Positions 35,574 to 39,459 of a stretch of DNA of 39,459 nt are shown piece after piece. The notes under the pieces were generated by a model. That model searched no databases. It saw only the letters and a program-made list of their open reading frames with translations, and was not told where the DNA came from. Numbering within the stretch: the first letter of the stretch is position 1; every line of letters begins with the position of its first letter. The stretch comes from an uncultured Caulobacterales bacterium (lineage in GTDB: Bacteria; Pseudomonadota; Alphaproteobacteria; Caulobacterales; Caulobacteraceae), in contig CAIQUG010000166.1 in assembly GCA_903874895.1 (NCBI GenBank), positions 1 to 39,459 of the forward strand. The letters run 5' to 3'. The position numbers were made by a program, and so were the translations under genes.

Positions 35574-36533
35574 ATGCAGGAATTGGTGACGGTGTTCGGG
35601 GGCGGCGGTTTTGTGGGCCGACACACGGTGCGCGCCCTGGCGAAGCAGGGCCATCGGGTCCGGGTGGCCGTGCGTCGTCCCCATCTGATCCCCGAGCTCA
35701 GGGTCATGGGCGATGTGGGGCAGATCGAGCTGGTCCAGGCCAATATCCGCAATTCCGACTCCGTGGCCCGCGCCCTCGAAGGCACCACGGCGGTGGTCAA
35801 CCTGGTGGGCGTGCTCTACGCCTCCGGCAAGCAGACCTTCAGCGCCGTCCAGGCGGAAGGGCCTGCGACCATCGCTGCCCTGGCCGCCCGGGAGGGCATC
35901 ACCCGGTTCGTGCAGGTGTCCGCCATCGGTGCCGATCCCCGTTCCATTTCGGTCTACGGACGGTCCAAGGCCGCGGGCGAGGCGGCGGTGCGGGCGGCGA
36001 TCCCCGGCGCAACCGTGCTGCGCCCCTCCATCGTGTTCGGGCCGGAGGACGATTTCTTCAACCGCTTCGCCGCCATGGCCGCCGTGTCGCCGATCCTGCC
36101 CCTGATCGGCGGCGGCAAGTCACGGTTCCAGCCGGTCTATGTGGCGGACGTGGCGGCCGCGATCGTCGCCGTTCTGGCAGAGCCGTCCCTGGCCGGGGCG
36201 ACCTACGAGCTGGGCGGGCCGACGGTCTACACCTTCCGGCAACTCCTGGAGCTGATCGTGCGCGAGACCGGCCGGCATTCGGCGCTGCTTCCGGTGCCCT
36301 GGCCGGTCGCCTCCCTGATCGGCACGGTGGGCGACATCCAGTCCGCCATCCTGCCGATCCCGCCGGTGCTGACCTCCGACCAGGTCCGGCTGCTTCGGTC
36401 CGACAACGTGGTCGCGGCCGGATCACCGGGCCTCGCGGAGCTGGGGATCACGGGAACGCCGGTGGAGTCGATCGTGCCGTCCTACCTGTGGCGGTTCCGC
36501 GCCGGTGGACAGTTTGCCGAGGCGGCGTCCTGA
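35574..36533 (+). CDS. NDUFA9-like NAD(P)-binding protein, complex I-associated
   Basis: A 319-residue short-chain dehydrogenase-like (atypical SDR) protein. The Rossmann motif VTVFGGGGFVGRHTVRALAKQGHRVRVAVRR opens it; LVQANIRNSDSVARALEGTTAVVNLVGVLY, RFVQVSAIGADPRSISVYGRSKAAGEAAV, and TVLRPSIVFGPEDDFFNRFA follow. This pattern is that of the NDUFA9/39-kDa complex I subunit and its alphaproteobacterial relatives. They bind NADPH and aid assembly or stability of respiratory complex I at the inner membrane. ATG 35574 follows GAGG; the frame is open for more than a kilobase upstream but only as the antisense of the M20 gene. Confidence 0.9.
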   Translation: MQELVTVFGGGGFVGRHTVRALAKQGHRVRVAVRRPHLIPELRVMGDVGQIELVQANIRNSDSVARALEGTTAVVNLVGVLYASGKQTFSAVQAEGPATIAALAAREGITRFVQVSAIGADPRSISVYGRSKAAGEAAVRAAIPGATVLRPSIVFGPEDDFFNRFAAMAAVSPILPLIGGGKSRFQPVYVADVAAAIVAVLAEPSLAGATYELGGPTVYTFRQLLELIVRETGRHSALLPVPWPVASLIGTVGDIQSAILPIPPVLTSDQVRLLRSDNVVAAGSPGLAELGITGTPVESIVPSYLWRFRAGGQFAEAAS

Positions 36534-36538
36534 CAGTC

Positions 36539-36569
36539 CCCATATGGTCCATACAATGGACCATATGGG
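36539..36569. promoter_or_regulatory. upstream gltDB operator: 14-bp arms around a three-base spacer
   Basis: CCCATATGGTCCAT (36539-36552) and ATGGACCATATGGG (36556-36569) are exact reverse complements. The inner core ATGGTC-N9-GACCAT (36544-36564) is repeated at 36617-36637. It contains the T-N11-A spacing of LysR operators. It starts a few bases after the NDUFA9-like stop; no T-run follows, so an operator is more likely than a terminator. Confidence 0.7.
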
Positions 36570-36579
36570 CTGGAATGAA

Positions 36580-36597
36580 GGGAATCGAATGATTCCC
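36580..36597. promoter_or_regulatory. dyad with two CcrM (GANTC) sites between the operators
   Basis: GGGAATC (36580-36586) and GATTCCC (36591-36597) pair perfectly around GAAT. Each arm contains one GANTC site (GAATC at 36582-36586 and GATTC at 36591-36595), the CcrM methylation target in Caulobacter relatives. It sits between the two gltDB operators and could link their use to methylation state. Confidence 0.55.
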
Positions 36598-36616
36598 GCC
36601 TGATCACGCCGTATGA

Positions 36617-36637
36617 ATGGTCTCCATAGTGGACCAT
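36617..36637. promoter_or_regulatory. promoter-proximal gltDB operator ATGGTC-N9-GACCAT
   Basis: The same six-base arms and nine-base spacing as the upstream operator, with its centre 73 bp (about seven helical turns) downstream of the first. It lies just before the presumed -35 region of gltD, a position suited to activation or to repression by looping. Confidence 0.7.
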
Positions 36638-36641
36638 AAGG

Positions 36642-36670
36642 TTTTCGTCGGTCAGCTTTGCCCTTATAGG
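36642..36670 (+). promoter_or_regulatory. possible gltD promoter
   Basis: TATAGG (36665-36670) is a fair -10 element; 17 bases upstream the hexamer TTTTCG (36642-36647) is a poor -35. A weak -35 abutting operator 36617-36637 fits a promoter needing an activator. Confidence 0.35.
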
Positions 36671-36708
36671 ACGCGGACAGCACCTTTCCGGGCACGAGAG
36701 ACCGCGTC

Positions 36709-38157
36709 ATGGCCGAACGTCTGCTAAAATTTGTCGCGACCCCGCGGGCGACGCCGCCCAAGCGCGAGGCCGAGGCCCGGACCGCCGACTTCGGCGAGAT
36801 CTATGCCGACTACGACCGGGCCAGGGGCGAGGAACAGGCCTCCCGCTGCTCCCAGTGCGGCGTGCCGTTCTGTCAGAACGCCTGCCCCCTGCACAACAAT
36901 ATCCCCGACTGGCTGAAGATGACCGCCGAGGGCCGGCTGGAGGATGCCTATGCCCTCTCCGCCGCCACCTCCACCATGCCGGAGATCTGCGGCCGCATCT
37001 GTCCCCAGGACCGCCTGTGCGAAGGCTCCTGCGTCATCGAGCAGGCGGGATGGGAGACGGTCTCCATCGGCGCCGTGGAGAAGTTCATCACCGACACCGC
37101 CTGGGAACAGGGCTGGGTGAAGCCCCTGAAGCCGTTGCGCGAACGGGCCCAGTCGGTGGGGATCATCGGGGCGGGACCTGCGGGTCTGACGGCCGCCGAG
37201 CGCCTGCGGGAGCGGGGTTATCTGGTCACCGTGTACGACCGGTATGACCGGCCCGGTGGGCTGCTGATCTACGGCATTCCCGGCTTCAAGCTGGAAAAGG
37301 ACGTGGTCGCCCGCCGCACGGCGCGGCTGGCGGAAGGCGGGGTCAACTTCCGCATGAATTTCGAGGTCGGCCGGGACGCCACCCTTGCCGACCTGCGGGC
37401 CCGGCACGACGCCCTGCTGATCGCCACCGGCGTCTACAAGGCCCGGGACATGGTCGCGCCGGGGGCAGGATCGGCCGGGGTGGCCGCAGCGCTGGACTTC
37501 CTGATCGCCTCCAACCGCTCCGGCCTGGGGGACGGACCGCCGCCATCCATGCTGGACGCGAAGGGCAAGCGGGTCGTCGTGGTCGGCGGCGGTGACACGG
37601 CCATGGACTGTGTGCGCACCGCCATCCGCCAGGGGGCGCTGAGCGTCACGTGCCTCTATCGACGGGACCGGACCAACATGCCGGGCTCCGACCGGGAGGT
37701 GACCCATGCCGAGGAAGAAGGCGTGGTGTTCGAATGGCTGGCCCTGCCCAAGGCCCTGTACGGCGACGCCGCCGGTGTCCAGGGGGTCAAGGCCGTGCGC
37801 ATGCGGCTGGGGGCGCCCGACGCGTCGGGCCGCCAGACCCCGGAGGAGGTTCCCGGCAGCGAGTTCGACCTGCCGGCGGACCTGGTGATCAAGGCCCTGG
37901 GCTTCGATCCGGAGGACGTGGTGCACGGCTATGGTGCACCGGGTCTGGCCGTGAACCGATGGGGGGCGATCAAGGTCGACAACCGGACCCTCGAAACCAA
38001 CCTCGAGGGCGTGTTCGCCGCCGGAGACATCGCCCGCGGCGCCTCGCTGGTCGTCTGGGCCGTCCGCGACGGTCTGGACGCCGCCGAAGGCGTGCACCGT
38101 TATCTGGAAAAGTCGGCCGCGGCGAAAGCCGGTCTGGCCCTTGCCGAACAGGCCTGA
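36709..38157 (+). CDS. gltD: glutamate synthase small (beta) subunit
   Basis: A 482-residue NADPH-oxidising subunit that passes electrons to the large subunit for glutamate formation from glutamine and 2-oxoglutarate. The N-terminal cysteine clusters that bind [4Fe-4S] centres are CSQCGVPFCQNACPLHNNIPDW and CGRICPQDRLCEGSC. The FAD motif is IIGAGPAGLTAAERLRERG, the GGLLIYGIPGFKLEK block follows, and the NADPH motif is VVVVGGGDTAMDCVRTAIRQG. It ends with GVFAAGDIARGASLVVWAVRDG. Start ATG 36709 has GAGAG upstream. gltB follows with a four-base gap, so they are one operon in the order gltD-gltB. Confidence 0.97.
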   Translation: MAERLLKFVATPRATPPKREAEARTADFGEIYADYDRARGEEQASRCSQCGVPFCQNACPLHNNIPDWLKMTAEGRLEDAYALSAATSTMPEICGRICPQDRLCEGSCVIEQAGWETVSIGAVEKFITDTAWEQGWVKPLKPLRERAQSVGIIGAGPAGLTAAERLRERGYLVTVYDRYDRPGGLLIYGIPGFKLEKDVVARRTARLAEGGVNFRMNFEVGRDATLADLRARHDALLIATGVYKARDMVAPGAGSAGVAAALDFLIASNRSGLGDGPPPSMLDAKGKRVVVVGGGDTAMDCVRTAIRQGALSVTCLYRRDRTNMPGSDREVTHAEEEGVVFEWLALPKALYGDAAGVQGVKAVRMRLGAPDASGRQTPEEVPGSEFDLPADLVIKALGFDPEDVVHGYGAPGLAVNRWGAIKVDNRTLETNLEGVFAAGDIARGASLVVWAVRDGLDAAEGVHRYLEKSAAAKAGLALAEQA

Positions 38158-38161
38158 GCCC

Positions 38162-39459
38162 ATGTCAGACACCATCGACCGCTATCTCGCCAATCGTCAG
38201 CTGCTGACGGACACCGGGGCCTATGATCCTGCCAGCGAGCGGGACAACTGCGGCGTCGGCCTCGTCTGCGCCGTGGACGGCAAGCCCCGCCGGGAAGTGG
38301 TGGAACTGGCCATCCGCGCCCTGAAGGCCGTCTGGCACCGGGGGGCCGTGGACGCCGACGGCAAGACCGGCGACGGGGCCGGGATCCTGCTGAACGTGCC
38401 CCAGGACTTCTTCGCCGACCAGGTCCGCCGGATCGGCCACCGGGTGCAGCCGGGGGCCATTGCCGTGGGCCAGATCTTCCTGCCCCGCACCGATCTCGCC
38501 GCCCAGGAGGCCTGCCGCACCATCGTCGAGAGCGAGGTGCTGCGCGCCGGCTTCTACATCTATGGCTGGCGCCAGGTGCCGGTGAACACCGCCGTGATCG
38601 GCGAGAAGGCCAACGCCACCCGTCCCGAGATCGAGCAGATCATGCTGGCTGCCCCGGCCACCCTGATCGCCGACGACACGGACGGCTCGAAGCTCGAGCG
38701 CGCCCTGTTCCTGATCCGCAAGCGGATCGAGAAGCAGGTCTCCGCCGCCGGCGTCGCGCCCTTCTATGTCTGCTCGTTCTCCGCACGGTCGCTGGTCTAC
38801 AAGGGCATGTTCCTGGCCGAGCACATCGACGACTTCTATCCCGACCTGCGGGACGCGCGCTTTGCCAGCGCCGTGGCCATCTTCCATCAGCGCTATTCCA
38901 CCAACACCTTCCCGGAATGGCGGCTGGCCCAGCCCTTCCGCATGCTGGCCCACAACGGCGAGATCAACACGCTGAAGGGCAACGTCAACTGGATGAAGAG
39001 CCACGAGATCCGCATGACGGCGGATGCGTTCGGCGAGGATGACGGCCTGGTCAAGCCGGTGATCCAGCCCGGCGGTTCGGACTCCGCGGCCCTCGACAAC
39101 GTGTTCGAGGTGCTGGTCCGCGCCGGTCGCCCGGCCCCGATGGTGAAGGCCCTGCTCATGCCCGAGGCGGCCTCGCCCCGGATGAAGCCGTCGCACGCGG
39201 CGCTCTATGCCTATTGCAACGCGGTGATGGAGCCGTGGGACGGCCCGGCGGCGGTGTGCGCCACGGACGGCCGGTGGGTCGTGGCGGGCAAGGACCGCAA
39301 CGGCCTGCGCCCCCTGCGGGTGGCGAGGACCTCCGACGGGCTGCTGATCATGGGCTCCGAAGCGGGGATGTGCGGCGTGGAGGAGAGCCGGATCATCTCC
39401 AAGACCCACATCACCGCCGGCCGGATGCTGGCCGTGGACCTGAAGGAGGGACGCTTCTA
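38162..39459 (+). CDS. gltB: glutamate synthase large (alpha) subunit, 5' part
   Basis: Partial gene cut by the window edge after 432 codons; the full subunit is about 1500 residues. The N-terminal nucleophile of the glutaminase domain is Cys30 in ERDNCGVGLV, preceded by a 29-residue propeptide that is removed in active enzyme. HQRYSTNTFPEWRLAQPFRMLAHNGEINTLKGN and PGGSDSAALDNVFEVL are class II amidotransferase and GltB hallmarks; KDRNGLRPLRVAR near the end is intact. The FMN and [3Fe-4S] domains lie beyond the window. ATG 38162 is four bases after the gltD stop. Confidence 0.96.
   Translation, partial: MSDTIDRYLANRQLLTDTGAYDPASERDNCGVGLVCAVDGKPRREVVELAIRALKAVWHRGAVDADGKTGDGAGILLNVPQDFFADQVRRIGHRVQPGAIAVGQIFLPRTDLAAQEACRTIVESEVLRAGFYIYGWRQVPVNTAVIGEKANATRPEIEQIMLAAPATLIADDTDGSKLERALFLIRKRIEKQVSAAGVAPFYVCSFSARSLVYKGMFLAEHIDDFYPDLRDARFASAVAIFHQRYSTNTFPEWRLAQPFRMLAHNGEINTLKGNVNWMKSHEIRMTADAFGEDDGLVKPVIQPGGSDSAALDNVFEVLVRAGRPAPMVKALLMPEAASPRMKPSHAALYAYCNAVMEPWDGPAAVCATDGRWVVAGKDRNGLRPLRVARTSDGLLIMGSEAGMCGVEESRIISKTHITAGRMLAVDLKEGRF

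Noticed and set aside
36544-36603. Short open frame of 19 codons starting in the first gltDB operator
   Set aside because: Its start codons arise from the palindrome itself, it has no ribosome binding site, and it shows no attenuator-like run of regulatory codons.

Overview
The window is a stretch of ordinary chromosome from a high-GC alphaproteobacterium, most probably a member of the Caulobacterales (Caulobacter, Brevundimonas or Phenylobacterium type). This is inferred from the gapR-type nucleoid gene, a CC0125/CC1285-type lipoprotein, a Caulobacter-like motA standing alone, GANTC (CcrM methylation) sites in several promoter regions, and very strong third-position GC. I found no tRNA or rRNA gene, CRISPR array, insertion sequence, integrase or phage gene. 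The genus is not resolved.

Layout. 1-2681 (+): end of a UbiB/ABC1 kinase gene, a PaaI-type thioesterase, an alpha/beta hydrolase and motA. 2723-3964 (-): an orphan gene of lower GC encoding a Zn-ribbon-like protein with a possible DUF4145-like C-terminus, followed by an AT-rich gap with a 14-bp perfect palindrome. 4084-5912 (+): prfA, gapR and a small basic protein. 5909-11896 (-): a lipoprotein metallophosphatase, ispG, a RodZ-like membrane HTH protein and ptsP (enzyme I of the nitrogen PTS). 12047-17050 (+): a Tat-exported serine beta-lactamase/esterase, glutathione transferase, MAPEG protein, LysE exporter, CC0125-type lipoprotein and a siroheme synthase N-terminal protein with a stunted methyltransferase tail. 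17057-17943 (-): a two-gene set of small membrane proteins of YqjD/YqjE character. 18111-19775 (+): an MHS-family transporter with an extra soluble insert. 19786-21589 (-): a TraB/GumN-like protein lacking its metal-site histidines, and mutM. 21734-25475 (+): bifunctional putA and an EF-hand lipoprotein. 25516-29865 (-): rpoN, lptB, lptA, lptC and a short ribonuclease D. 29925-35378: a LysR regulator divergent from an extradiol dioxygenase, then yceI, a succinate/acetate CoA-transferase and an M20 carboxypeptidase (-). 35574-39459 (+): an NDUFA9-like protein, a promoter region with two matching operators, gltD and the 5' part of gltB.

How the genes work together. The lptC-lptA-lptB block builds the lipopolysaccharide export machine and precedes rpoN in the same orientation. 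gltD and gltB (glutamate synthase), putA (proline to glutamate), rpoN and ptsP are all linked to nitrogen use, although they lie in separate transcription units. The most unusual signals are the paired ATGGTC-N9-GACCAT operators 73 bp apart upstream of gltD with a GANTC-bearing dyad between them, the orphan Zn-ribbon gene between motA and prfA, and two proteins with eroded active domains (the siroheme synthase tail and the TraB/GumN protein). I see no convincing new multi-gene defence or mobile system.
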